Virus record (IMG/VR): IMGVR_UViG_3300008107_000427
Coordinates: 1-34,680 of that record
Strand: one strand, 5' to 3'
From: a virus
DNA length: 34,680 bases
Below, piece after piece: positions 1-7,927 of this stretch. The notes beneath the pieces were generated by a model. It was not told the origin of the DNA. It made no database searches and saw only the letters and a list, made by a program, of their open reading frames with translations. How positions within the stretch are numbered: position 1 is the stretch's first letter; each line of letters starts with the position of its first letter. A program made the position numbers and the translations under genes.

Positions 1-34
1 CGTTGCGGATCAGGATCTTGGCGTTACGTGGCAT
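1..34 (-). CDS. Start of a gene running off the left edge
   Basis: An ATG at 34 opens a frame reading MPRNAKILIRN before the window ends. It begins one base after the stop of the upstream fibre-region gene, the tight spacing used throughout this operon, so it is probably the next gene of the tail fibre/adhesin block. Eleven residues are too few to name a product. Confidence 0.5.
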   Translation of the reverse strand, partial: MPRNAKILIRN

Positions 35-35
35 C

Positions 36-491
36 TCAGAAGCTGCCCCCGTCCACGGTGTCTACGGCGATAGTCACGAAGCCATTCCCGGCGTCCTTTG
101 TCCAGCTGAGGCTGCTGTTGAGGCGGATGACGCCGTTGGTGCCGTCGGTGCCCCAGATGTAACCGGCGGTGCCGCCACTCACCACAGCCACCTTTTCGTC
201 GGTGCTTGCGGCAGGAATGTTGAGTGCCGTTTTAAAGCTGTTGAAGGTGATCTTCTTTTCCTTCTGCCCTGCGCTTTCGCTGGCGTCGTGGATGAGGATC
301 AGGTCCGCCGCGCCATCCACGCTGGCGAGCGTGGTGAGGTCGTCGACTGCCGGCACCACAGGCAGCTTGGTGGTGGCATCGGTGGCAACGTGAAGTGTGC
401 CCCGGTCGGTGGTAACCAGAGGCTCACCTGCGAGCATCCCGGTTGCAGGCAAGTTGGCCTTCAGGCCGCGCTTAAGTTGAATACGTGCCAT
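36..491 (-). CDS. Tail fibre/adhesin-region protein, 151 aa
   Basis: The N-terminus (MARIQLKRGLKANLPATG, then AGEPLVTTDRGTLHV) matches the short beta-structured opening seen on many phage fibre and tropism-determinant proteins (pattern IQLRRGT...AGEP...TD.G.L). That element usually packs against a baseplate or fibre neighbour. The remainder is rich in Gly, Thr and Val, as in a beta-rich fibre tip (GGTAGYIWGTDGTNGV near 105-120). No enzyme motif is visible. It follows an 82-residue GPQGP-containing protein by two bases and lies in the same operon. The fibre/adhesin role is inferred from the N-terminal pattern and position; an exact receptor or partner cannot be given. Confidence 0.65.
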   Translation of the reverse strand: MARIQLKRGLKANLPATGMLAGEPLVTTDRGTLHVATDATTKLPVVPAVDDLTTLASVDGAADLILIHDASESAGQKEKKITFNSFKTALNIPAASTDEKVAVVSGGTAGYIWGTDGTNGVIRLNSSLSWTKDAGNGFVTIAVDTVDGGSF

Positions 492-493
492 GG

Positions 494-742
494 CTAATTG
501 AACGTGCCTCCATCTAGGTTAGCGGCCCAGGTTGACTCGTAATTGGCGTAGCTACTTTTAAGCAGGATGTTGCCTGGATCTCCGCCTGTAGGGAGACCGC
601 CTGCCGCGATACTAGATGGGCCTTGTGGCCCCACAGTTGTGGCTGTGACGACCGAGGTTTGCGGGACCGTGACGACGGTGCTGCTGCCGTTTTCGGTGAC
701 GGTGACAGTATTGGTTAAGGCGCTGACGTTTACAGCAGTCAT
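494..742 (-). CDS. Small Thr/Val-rich fibre-associated protein with GPQGP, 82 aa
   Basis: The 82 residues begin with a Val/Thr-rich beta-prone run (residues 1-35), followed by the collagen-like GPQGPSS and a Gly/Pro turn region (GGLPTGGDPGN). The end, LKSSYANYESTWAANLDGG, resembles the 'ANYDT.W...L' close common in cyanophage fibre-region proteins. The ATG overlaps the upstream stop as ATGA (739-742), so the two genes are probably translationally coupled. I do not recognise an exact family. A linker or small fibre subunit is the likely role, by position. Confidence 0.6.
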   Translation of the reverse strand: MTAVNVSALTNTVTVTENGSSTVVTVPQTSVVTATTVGPQGPSSIAAGGLPTGGDPGNILLKSSYANYESTWAANLDGGTFN

Positions 743-1077
743 GCTGTGTAGCCCTCGGAGACGAGCACGATGCCTTGGAGGTAATACTCCTTCAGGCCAG
801 ACGGGTTGGTGAGCAGAACGTCGTAGTACGCCTCACTAGGGAAGCTGGTTGTCTGGTCGTCGCTCAGAGCGATGGCGACGGTGCCAGTCACGCGGTTGGT
901 GTAGGTGACAGTGAAGTCGGCGTACTTGCTGGTGCGGGCTTGGTTCCAGGCTTGGGCGGCGACGGTCCAGCCAGTCAGGTTGATGGGCGCGTCAGTGCTG
1001 TCTTTGAACTGCAGCGTGATGCTGTAGTCCGCCCGGCGCTGCAGGCTGATGTTGTAAGTGCCGGGCGAGATAGCCAT
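739..1077 (-). CDS. Tail/baseplate-associated beta-sandwich protein, 112 aa
   Basis: The sequence starts MAISPGTYNISLQRRADYSITLQFKD and continues through INLTGWTVAAQAWNQ to FSVTYTN-like strands. I recognise this layout from small cyanophage structural proteins: a Y-N-hydrophobic strand, then 'F.D..G.p.nLTGw', then a 'DVLLTNPSGLKEYYLQG' end. It resembles the N-terminal domain of baseplate upper proteins (BppU-like), which are attachment modules. A purine-rich AAGG lies about 14 bases before the ATG. Its position between a zinc-knuckle protein and fibre proteins supports a structural role in the tail tip. The family assignment is from memory of pattern only. Confidence 0.65.
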   Translation of the reverse strand: MAISPGTYNISLQRRADYSITLQFKDSTDAPINLTGWTVAAQAWNQARTSKYADFTVTYTNRVTGTVAIALSDDQTTSFPSEAYYDVLLTNPSGLKEYYLQGIVLVSEGYTA

Positions 1078-1115
1078 GCTGCAATTTTAGCGACCTTGGT
1101 CTCTTTACTTCAGAC

Positions 1116-1262
1116 TCACCATTTCTTCTCTGGACAGTGCATGATGGGCACCATCACCTTTGCCGGCAGGAAGCACCCACACGAGGCGCAGGTCCGAATG
1201 CCTGGTCGAAAGAAAGGGCAGGCTTGGCAGATCTTGTAGCGGCGCTTTGCCTCCTCGAGCAT
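1116..1262 (-). CDS. 48-aa Cys-rich zinc-knuckle protein
   Basis: This short frame starts at ATG 1262-1260, overlapping the upstream TGA by one base (TGATG), and ends at TGA 1118-1116. It encodes 48 residues with six cysteines at 12, 15, 25, 28, 30 and 43 in the order C-x2-C-x9-C-x2-C-x-C-x12-C. The phrase CASCGCFLPAKV and the end CPEKKW match small proteins I recognise from cyanophage tail-fibre regions (CKECGCFM...K...A.CP..KW). Four to six Cys could bind one Zn. The overlap coupling and codon use match its neighbours, so I regard it as real. Function unknown; it could be a folding helper or a small structural part. Confidence 0.75.
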   Translation of the reverse strand: MLEEAKRRYKICQACPFFRPGIRTCASCGCFLPAKVMVPIMHCPEKKW

Positions 1263-1750
1263 CAGGACTCCAGAGCCTCAATCAACTCGGCTGGGGTCAT
1301 GCCGTTCATTTGTGGCCTGAGAGGTGCAGTCAGCGCACGGACTTCTTCCAGTGTCATCGGTGCCGTGTCTTTAGGGACGATGTCCTTTACCCGTGAGATG
1401 GCAGCGTCTATTGCCTCCTGGTCCTCGCTACGCCCGTTGCGTCCCCAGTAGGCGGCGTCTAGCTGGTCACCGAGCGCGGGGTAGTGCATCGCTCGGACTT
1501 CGGCGTAGGTATATGTGCGTGCCGCGCTCAGCTCTGCATCGCTGAGTAGCTCGCCCTCATCACCGGCTGTGAGAGGCACGTCCTCGGTGCTTGAGAAGTG
1601 CCCCTGAACAAAGCCGAACTGGCGGATGCGGGTTTCAATGTCCCGTTTGGACATGCTGGCGTCAATCGGGACAATGGCCCATGCGCCGTTCTCGAAGTCG
1701 ACGGTCACAGAATTAACGGCGACCTCGCGGACTGTGTAACGCAGTGCCAT
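1262..1750 (-). CDS. XkdW-like tail accessory protein, 162 aa
   Basis: Residues 1-50 form a beta-rich head (VNSVTVDFENGAWAIVPI). A middle and C-terminal part follows with the phrase MHYPALGDQLDAAYWG and then AISRVKDIVPK. The 'YP.l.DQLDa.y......i..VK..iPK' pattern is that of XkdW-like proteins and the short C-terminal domains found near phage tail fibres and baseplates. The last 30 residues (LEEVRALTAPLRPQM) are helical. It overlaps its neighbours by one base at both ends (TGATG). The likely role is tail fibre assembly or attachment; this is inferred from the short motif and context. Confidence 0.6.
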   Translation of the reverse strand: MALRYTVREVAVNSVTVDFENGAWAIVPIDASMSKRDIETRIRQFGFVQGHFSSTEDVPLTAGDEGELLSDAELSAARTYTYAEVRAMHYPALGDQLDAAYWGRNGRSEDQEAIDAAISRVKDIVPKDTAPMTLEEVRALTAPLRPQMNGMTPAELIEALES

Positions 1751-2685
1751 CAGTTGGATCTCCCGGCAACAGTGCCGCTATTTGTAAGAGTAACGAAGGT
1801 GGAAAGGCCGTTGATATAGAAGCCGGCCAGCCCACCCGCTGAGCCTGATGCTCCGCCAGCTCCAGCGCCATTGTTTCCGTTGGCACCCGTACCGCCGGTG
1901 TTGCCCGTGACACCCGTGGCTCCCCAACTGGCACCAGAACCGCCGGTTCCGCCTGTGCCACCAGCACCTGCGTTTGTTCCGCCGGCTGCACCGCCTGCAC
2001 CAGCCGCGCCCGCTGCTAAAGCACCTTCGTAACCTTGGCCACGACCACCAGCGCCTCCTGCTCCACCGCTACCGCCAGAGGTGTATGCAGTGGCTGTGTA
2101 ATTTCTGGCGCAAGTCCAGCAAGAGTCCGCTCGTATCCCATCATTATCGTATCCGACGTAGCAATCGGCGTAGCAATAAGCGTCAGACCAATCGCCGTAA
2201 GGATAGTTACGACATGCCTGATCACAGTCACTTCCTACGTTGTAAGGATCACCAAGGATCTGTGTCGCTGTGTAGTAGTAAAAGCCACCACCACCATCCC
2301 CACCATTACCACCTCGGCCGCCGCCGCCGCCGCCTCCATAGATCGTGGCGCCTGCGTTGTTGATGATTCGGCAGGCAGCTTGCGCGAGGATTGCGTTCCC
2401 GCCGTCACCGCCGGCTCCCGATGTCCCGCCCACACCGCCGGCTCCCTGGATGGCGCCGTAGTTGTCGATGAGCAGTGAGCCCGCCAATCCCGTTGGGATG
2501 GTCAGGGCGGGCGAGGCTGCGGATGTGCCGCCGATGGTCACACCGGAGTTGATGATCAGGCGCTTGGCCACACCGCTGCCGTAGTTCGAGCCGAACAGCG
2601 TGGCGGCGTTGAGGTTCGTGGCTGTCGCGCTGATGACTACAACGAGTTCGCCGCCGCCACCTAGTAGCAGTTGATGGATGCCCAT
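1750..2685 (-). CDS. Glycine-rich receptor-binding adhesin with Cys-rich loop, 311 aa
   Basis: The N-terminal 60 residues form a short beta unit (ELVVVISATATNLNAATLF). From about residue 80 on, the chain consists of Gly-rich stretches (GAGGVGGTSGAGGDGG; GGGGGGGRGGNGGDGGGG; many GTGG repeats), broken by a Tyr/Asp/Cys-rich insert at about 140-195. That insert holds six closely spaced cysteines (CDQAC, YCYADC, SCWTC). Poly-glycine helix sandwiches with variable loops between them are the known design of T-even gp38-type adhesins, where the loops carry receptor specificity. By analogy the Cys-rich insert may be the receptor-contact loop. It follows the fibre gene directly, as gp38-type adhesins follow their fibres. 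Assignment is by architecture, not close similarity. Confidence 0.65.
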   Translation of the reverse strand: MGIHQLLLGGGGELVVVISATATNLNAATLFGSNYGSGVAKRLIINSGVTIGGTSAASPALTIPTGLAGSLLIDNYGAIQGAGGVGGTSGAGGDGGNAILAQAACRIINNAGATIYGGGGGGGRGGNGGDGGGGFYYYTATQILGDPYNVGSDCDQACRNYPYGDWSDAYCYADCYVGYDNDGIRADSCWTCARNYTATAYTSGGSGGAGGAGGRGQGYEGALAAGAAGAGGAAGGTNAGAGGTGGTGGSGASWGATGVTGNTGGTGANGNNGAGAGGASGSAGGLAGFYINGLSTFVTLTNSGTVAGRSN

Positions 2686-3567
2686 TTAGGTCAGCCCAGC
2701 ACCGCTGATCACAAAGGTGTTGGCCGCAACGCAAAGGATGGTGGCGATGCCGTAGGAGCCGAGGGTGCGGTTGCCGGTGGTTGTGAAGCCCGCTTGCCGC
2801 AGCGTGACGCCGCTTGATTGGGTAATGGTTTGGGCGGTGGCGGAGTTGTTGTAGATCGAGATCACGTCTCCCACTGCAAACACACCAACCGGGACGGCTA
2901 CTCCGCCGGTGGTGATGCTGATGTGTCTGCCCGCGTCTGAGGCGACCAACGTGTAGGCGCTTGAACGTGCGTTCTGAGGGACACTCTTAGCGTCGGCGAT
3001 CAGGGTGTCGATGTACCCCTTGGTGGCCGCCATGTTGGTGGTGGTCGGGACACCGGGAAGCGTGAGGTTTCCGGTCAGGGTGCCCCCTGCTAGGGGCAGG
3101 TAAGTGCTGGCGGCTGTGGATGTCTGCAGGTAACGGGCGTCGCCGGCGGTCTGGGTAATGCCTAGTGGGTCTGTACGCACCCAATTGGCCCCGTCCCACA
3201 TCTTCAGTTCATCAGGCGTCTGACTGGTGTCTTGCCAGAGCTGACCCAGGACTGGCGATCCGGGTGCCGTTGCTGCTGGGTTGGTGATGACTGCGCTGCC
3301 AGGCAGGAAGCTGACAATCGTGAACGTCGCGCCGTTCCACACCTTGAGCACCGGTGGGTTGGTGCTGGTGTCGATCCACGGCTGGCCGTTGTAGGGAGCA
3401 GAGGGCTGAGTGGGGCCGACAGAGAGTCCCAGCTGGGTTAGAGCTAAGCCCAGTACGGCGGCTGTGATTTTGCGGGTTTGGCTGCCGCTGATGGAGCTGA
3501 ATGGGAAGAGATCAGCGCTGGCCACTGCTGTGGCTGCGGGCAGCTGAGAAATGCGTTGTCCAGCCAT
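2686..3567 (-). CDS. Tail fibre protein, 293 aa
   Basis: The N-terminus (MAGQRISQLPAATAVASADL) is the usual 'kIsqLp.at....D.l' opening of cyanophage fibre proteins. Two similar WxDTS...W-x-G units follow (GQPWIDTSTNPPVLKVWNG near 62, GQLWQDTSQTPDELKMWDG near 108), a repeated Trp-containing module. Next come DARYLQTS and LPLAGGTLTGNLTLPGVP at about 145-175, then ATKGYID, which is the collar/trimerisation motif of many phage long tail fibres. The C-terminal 100 residues are beta-rich. It overlaps the gpJ stop by one base (TGATG) and abuts the glycine-rich adhesin gene, consistent with a fibre plus tip pair. Confidence 0.8.
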   Translation of the reverse strand: MAGQRISQLPAATAVASADLFPFSSISGSQTRKITAAVLGLALTQLGLSVGPTQPSAPYNGQPWIDTSTNPPVLKVWNGATFTIVSFLPGSAVITNPAATAPGSPVLGQLWQDTSQTPDELKMWDGANWVRTDPLGITQTAGDARYLQTSTAASTYLPLAGGTLTGNLTLPGVPTTTNMAATKGYIDTLIADAKSVPQNARSSAYTLVASDAGRHISITTGGVAVPVGVFAVGDVISIYNNSATAQTITQSSGVTLRQAGFTTTGNRTLGSYGIATILCVAANTFVISGAGLT

Positions 3568-6500
3568 CAGTAGCCCACCACGGTTAGATCAACGAGGCCC
3601 GCCACAGCAGCACCGCTACTGTTCACACATTTTACGGTTACCGAGCTAGTTGACTTGCTGAGCACAATTGCGTTGATGGCGCTCGAGCCGGAGCTTTGCA
3701 GTGTTAGCTGCACAGACTTCACGGCGCGGAAAGGTTTTGTCAGGGGGATGGCGGTCCCGCCAGCGCTGGAGGAGATGACGGCGTCGTTGACGTTCTCGAT
3801 TACGTCTGGGTAGTCCAGCTGGAAGCTGATGCCGGAAAGGGTGCCGGGGGTGACGCCGTCGACGCTGCGGAACAGCGTCTGCACGAGATAGGTGTCCTCG
3901 ATCAGCTTTTCGTAGGGGGCGTAGGGGTGGAGGATGCCGCTGGACTCGCCACTAAGTGCGCCGGAGGTGTAAGTACGTTGCTCGGCGAAGAAGGGCTCTC
4001 CGTTCTCCTGCCAGATCTCGTTGTCGTTGTCCTGCAGGATTGAGGTATCTGCGCCGGTTAGGGCACCGACGCTGTGCTGATAAGTGGCCTGCGCGGTGGT
4101 CGAGACCAGCAGGCTGCTTTCGTAGAAGTTGTTGTCGAAGTTCCAGCGGTAGTAGCTGTCGACTGCCGGGTTGATCTGCTTAAGGGTGTTGGTGGCGGGG
4201 TCGACTTGGGCATTGATGTAAGTGCCAGGCCAGGTCGTGGAGCTGATGGTCTCCTCGTAGACCGCATTGCTGACGGGAGGGGCGCCGATGTTCAGCAAGA
4301 TGAAGGCGGGGTCGTCGCTGCGCCACTGGGTCGCGTCAACCGACTTCACCATCACGGTCCAGGTGTCGGTGTCGAATAGCGAGGTCTCGAACCACTGCTG
4401 TTGGGCAGAGACGCCGCCGGAGTACAGAGGGATGCCGAGGTCCCAAGTCTGAGATGGGCTGCTGTTGACTAGGCCGCCTTGTTTGTAACGGATCTCGTAG
4501 GACACCACGTCGGCGACAACGCCCTGATCCCAGGAGCCGTAGGTCGAGAGCGGCAGCTGCCAGCTGAAGCGCTTTTGGCCGCTGTTGCTGTTTTCCACCA
4601 CGGTGAATAGCCGTGGGGTGGGCGGAACGATCTCGTCGCGTTCCACCGTGTCGTAGAGGTAGTCGCTTGGCTGTTCTCCGAAGATGGCGCTGGTGAAGGC
4701 GGCGCGGATCTCCCAGTCCCCGGGAGCGTGAAACGCAATGGTGTAGTACCCCGTCAGGGGGATGTTGCTCAGGAAGTACCAGCCGTCGGGATCGGGGGGT
4801 TTGACGCCGGGGATGACGGTGGGCACGTTGGTGGGGAACGCCCAGATGCGGTAACCGTTGACGCGCTCGGGGACTGGACAGACACCCGCGTCAACGATCA
4901 GCAACTGAGTGCCGTCAGGCTGGTTTTGGTGACGGATAACGGCGTTGTAGGCCGGGTCGCTCAGATCAGGGATGGCCTCAAAGGCGACAACGCTGCTAAC
5001 GGCCCAGTCGCTTTGCCTGCCAAGGCGATCCGAGGTCGCGACACGTACCTCGTAGGTGTTGCCGTAGACGTGATCTGGCAAAGAGACCGCGGCGTTGGTC
5101 GTGCTCGTAGTGGCGATGTCACTCCATTCGCTGGCGCCGACACTGCGCCACTGGTACGAGTAGGACCGGACAGACAGGCTGTCTGCTCCGTTCTGCTGCG
5201 GTGAGCGCCAGCCGGCGTCGATTTGGGTGCGATTGTTGCGGAAGACCAGTCGAGCGGTTAGGTCTGTAACCGGCTGGGCGGCTTGGAGGGTGAACCGGTC
5301 CCTGGGTATGGCAACGGGCAGATTGTTGTCGATGTAGTCGTATTTGGAGGCGTTGTACTGCAGGGCCTCGACTTGGAAGATGAGGGGGTCGACCTCGCTT
5401 ATGGCGATGATGCGGTAGAGCGCGGCTGTATTGACGGCCCACTCCAATACCCAAAGGCTGCCGGGTTGGGTGGTGACGTTGCCACTGAGGAGCAGCACTG
5501 ACAGCCCCTCCGCGTCGAGCGTGTTGCTGGCGATCTGGTGGGTGCTGAGCTTGGGGGATGTTGTGGTAGTGCCGTCGGGATTGGTGGTGGTCTCACCGTC
5601 GGGGATGACGAGAGTCAGCGTGTAGGCAATGGCGGGGTTGAGGGTCAGGGGTGCGTCAACGGTCACGTTGTTGGCGCTGACGCTGGTCACACGGCCACCG
5701 AGGCGTTGGCCTTGCTTGAGGGGGTCAGCGATTTGGATGATTTCGCCGACACTGGCGGCTAGACCTTCGGCGCCGATGCGGAAGCTGACTTTCTCGGTCT
5801 CGTAGCGGTTGGAGAAGAGCGTGTGTTTGGCGGCCCGCAGTGCCTGACCGCGGGAGGTGACGCCCAGCAGCCGCAGGTCGATGGGGTTGTAGCCGAAGCG
5901 CTCGAGGAGCGTGTCGTCCTGGAGGTACTCGCTGACGCTGGAGTACACCTGATTGGGGTCGTCCCAGTTCGCCAGTACGACGGTTTTGCGTGCGGTTTTG
6001 GCAGTGCCGGTGTAGTTAAAACACGGAGAGGTGACCTGGCCGCTGTCGTTCACCTCTTGGATGACGTTGGCTTCGCTGAATTGCTGGACGGGCTGTTGGA
6101 GGCGGTCTTGCGTCAGGTAGAGCTTCCCCTCGCTGTAGTAGACCAATCCGCGGAAACAGGAGGCCAGTGCGTTCAGGACTTCGTAGACGCCGCCGGGATT
6201 CTGTAGATAGACGTTGCAGGTGAAGCGAGGTTCAGTGCCGCCGGCACCGTCCGGAACCGGCTCATCGCAGTACTGCGAAATGGTGTACAAGTACCAGGGG
6301 TCCACCGCAATGGTGGGGACATAGCGAGCGACGCCGAAGCGTGCGTTGATCACGATGTCGCGGAAGATCCAGGCGGGATTGTCAGTCCACGCCATCTTGA
6401 AAGTACCGTCCCAGAAGCCGGTATAGACCCTCGTGATTGGGTTGTAGTTGCTCGGCACCTGGACCCGTTTACCGCGCAGTCGCACGGACACGTCGGGGAT

Positions 6501-7292
6501 GCTGGTGAATTGGCGGGCGTCGACCTTGACACCGAGGACGGCAGTGTTGGGGTAAGCGAATTTTTCGTCAACGATCTCGGTGTAGCTCTGCCACACGATG
6601 CTGTTCTGTAGGTAGGGCGTGGTGCTGTCGGCGGTGAGGCGGGTGACGCGGATGCTCCACGGCCCTGCGCCGTTCAGGTCAAACTCGTAGGCGCGTTGGA
6701 ACTCGCTATTGGATTTGCCGCTGACGGTGGGTTGAGCGACAGTGATGTAGGGGCCGCTGTTGGTAGAGACGGCGATCCGGTAACTGACGCTGGTGCCGGT
6801 GATGTCGCCGTTGGTTTGGTTGCTCGCCTGTAGTGCTGGGTGGCTGATGATGACGCGGCAGCGCTCCACATCGGCATCGGTGATCGTGCGGGTGATCGGT
6901 CCAACGGCTTGGGTGACGGCGATGCCTACACCGTTGGCGTTCTCGACGGTGCTGAACCCCGGCATTGGGGTCTGGGTTTCGTCGGTACCGGTGCGGCTGT
7001 CGAGGCTGTAGCCAGTGAAGTTGTAGGTGCCATCTGGGTTCTGGATTGGCGTGGAATCCAGGAAGATGTCCTTTGCAGCGCCGTTGGGGAAGCCCTCGAT
7101 CTCGCCTTCGCTGATGGCGTAGACGGTCTTGGCAAACGCAACGGAAAAAAGGTTGTTGGCTTCCTCGACCGGCTGACGTGATGGCGCTGTAACCGTGACG
7201 TACTGATTGACGACAGGGTCGGGTTGACGCCGGCCGCCGCCCTCGCCGCTGACCTCTGGTGCGTTCAGGGTGTTATCGGCGGAGGTGTCCAT
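3567..7292 (-). CDS. J: Lambda gpJ-like host-specificity / central tail-tip protein, 1241 aa
   Basis: This protein forms the central tail-tip hub and usually contacts the receptor. Recognisable gpJ phrases in order are FAKTVYAISEGEIEGF (about 50), YPNTAVLGVKVDARQF (about 245), RVYTGFWDGTFKMAWTDNPA (about 285), YCDEPVPDGAGGTEPRFTCN (about 340) and the following LYLTQD. A fibronectin-III-like domain lies near 670-775 (YEVRVATSDRLGRQSDWA). Beta-rich C-terminal sections end in LVDLTVVGY. Length is close to lambda gpJ (1132 aa). ATG at 7292 overlaps the gpI stop by one base (TGATG), the pattern used by its neighbours; a GTG one codon upstream (7295) is the alternative. It is followed directly by fibre genes. 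Confidence 0.92.
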   Translation of the reverse strand: MDTSADNTLNAPEVSGEGGGRRQPDPVVNQYVTVTAPSRQPVEEANNLFSVAFAKTVYAISEGEIEGFPNGAAKDIFLDSTPIQNPDGTYNFTGYSLDSRTGTDETQTPMPGFSTVENANGVGIAVTQAVGPITRTITDADVERCRVIISHPALQASNQTNGDITGTSVSYRIAVSTNSGPYITVAQPTVSGKSNSEFQRAYEFDLNGAGPWSIRVTRLTADSTTPYLQNSIVWQSYTEIVDEKFAYPNTAVLGVKVDARQFTSIPDVSVRLRGKRVQVPSNYNPITRVYTGFWDGTFKMAWTDNPAWIFRDIVINARFGVARYVPTIAVDPWYLYTISQYCDEPVPDGAGGTEPRFTCNVYLQNPGGVYEVLNALASCFRGLVYYSEGKLYLTQDRLQQPVQQFSEANVIQEVNDSGQVTSPCFNYTGTAKTARKTVVLANWDDPNQVYSSVSEYLQDDTLLERFGYNPIDLRLLGVTSRGQALRAAKHTLFSNRYETEKVSFRIGAEGLAASVGEIIQIADPLKQGQRLGGRVTSVSANNVTVDAPLTLNPAIAYTLTLVIPDGETTTNPDGTTTTSPKLSTHQIASNTLDAEGLSVLLLSGNVTTQPGSLWVLEWAVNTAALYRIIAISEVDPLIFQVEALQYNASKYDYIDNNLPVAIPRDRFTLQAAQPVTDLTARLVFRNNRTQIDAGWRSPQQNGADSLSVRSYSYQWRSVGASEWSDIATTSTTNAAVSLPDHVYGNTYEVRVATSDRLGRQSDWAVSSVVAFEAIPDLSDPAYNAVIRHQNQPDGTQLLIVDAGVCPVPERVNGYRIWAFPTNVPTVIPGVKPPDPDGWYFLSNIPLTGYYTIAFHAPGDWEIRAAFTSAIFGEQPSDYLYDTVERDEIVPPTPRLFTVVENSNSGQKRFSWQLPLSTYGSWDQGVVADVVSYEIRYKQGGLVNSSPSQTWDLGIPLYSGGVSAQQQWFETSLFDTDTWTVMVKSVDATQWRSDDPAFILLNIGAPPVSNAVYEETISSTTWPGTYINAQVDPATNTLKQINPAVDSYYRWNFDNNFYESSLLVSTTAQATYQHSVGALTGADTSILQDNDNEIWQENGEPFFAEQRTYTSGALSGESSGILHPYAPYEKLIEDTYLVQTLFRSVDGVTPGTLSGISFQLDYPDVIENVNDAVISSSAGGTAIPLTKPFRAVKSVQLTLQSSGSSAINAIVLSKSTSSVTVKCVNSSGAAVAGLVDLTVVGY

Positions 7293-7927
7293 CACAGTGA
7301 GTTCTGCAGTTCGAGGCCGAAGGACAGGACGGGCAAGGCACCAACGATGCGCTCGCCATAGAGCACCGGCACCACTTCGCCTTGAAGGGTGTTGGCGTTG
7401 CTTTTATCGAAGGTGAAGCTCTTTAGTTGGTCATCGCTGCGGCCTTCGGTGGCACTGCCCCCTACAGAGCCACCCACTGTTGGCATCTTGGGTGTGGGTG
7501 TCAGGAGTTCGGCTACACCGCCGAAGATGAAGGAGATGCCGATTCCGGCGAGAGGGGCAGAAAATGCTGATAAGCCAACTGTACCTAAGCCAAATAGGCC
7601 TAAGGTTGCACCGGCAGTAACAACCGCCAATGCTACTAATGCCACGCCCGCTAATATCTTGCCCACGGCGCCTTTGCCGGCGGGCATGGGGGCGAGGACT
7701 AGCCGTTTGCTGAGGGGCCAGAGCAGCTGGTCTTCGTCGAGGCCCATTGGGTCTTCGGTAACGACGCGCCAGTTGATGCCGTTCTCGCCAGATTCCACCA
7801 GATACTGACGCAGTGCGGGCAGTTGAACACATAGTGCTCGGAGGGCTTCGGCGGGGGTTTTCACTGCCAGCTGAAAGCGTCTGCCGAAACGCCTGCCCGC
7901 TTCACCCAATAGGCGGATCGTGACCAT
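7292..7927 (-). CDS. I: Lambda gpI-like tail assembly protein, 211 aa
   Basis: The N-terminal 75 residues (TIRLLGEAGRRFGRRFQLAV, then ALRALCVQLPALRQYL) form the ubiquitin-like fold typical of lambda gpI. Two long Ala/Gly/Leu hydrophobic stretches follow at about 88-140 (LAGVALVALAVVTAGATLG; GIGISFIFGGVAEL). The C-terminal tail reads TLQGEVVPVLYGERIVGALP, the usual gpI end. I chose ATG 7927 because it overlaps the gpK stop (TGATG) and has GGAGGAG six bases upstream; a longer frame to 8065 only overlaps gpK. gpI is needed for tail-tip assembly but may not stay in the virion. The codons of the hydrophobic part are noticeably richer in A/T than the neighbours. Confidence 0.85.
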   Translation of the reverse strand: MVTIRLLGEAGRRFGRRFQLAVKTPAEALRALCVQLPALRQYLVESGENGINWRVVTEDPMGLDEDQLLWPLSKRLVLAPMPAGKGAVGKILAGVALVALAVVTAGATLGLFGLGTVGLSAFSAPLAGIGISFIFGGVAELLTPTPKMPTVGGSVGGSATEGRSDDQLKSFTFDKSNANTLQGEVVPVLYGERIVGALPVLSFGLELQNSL

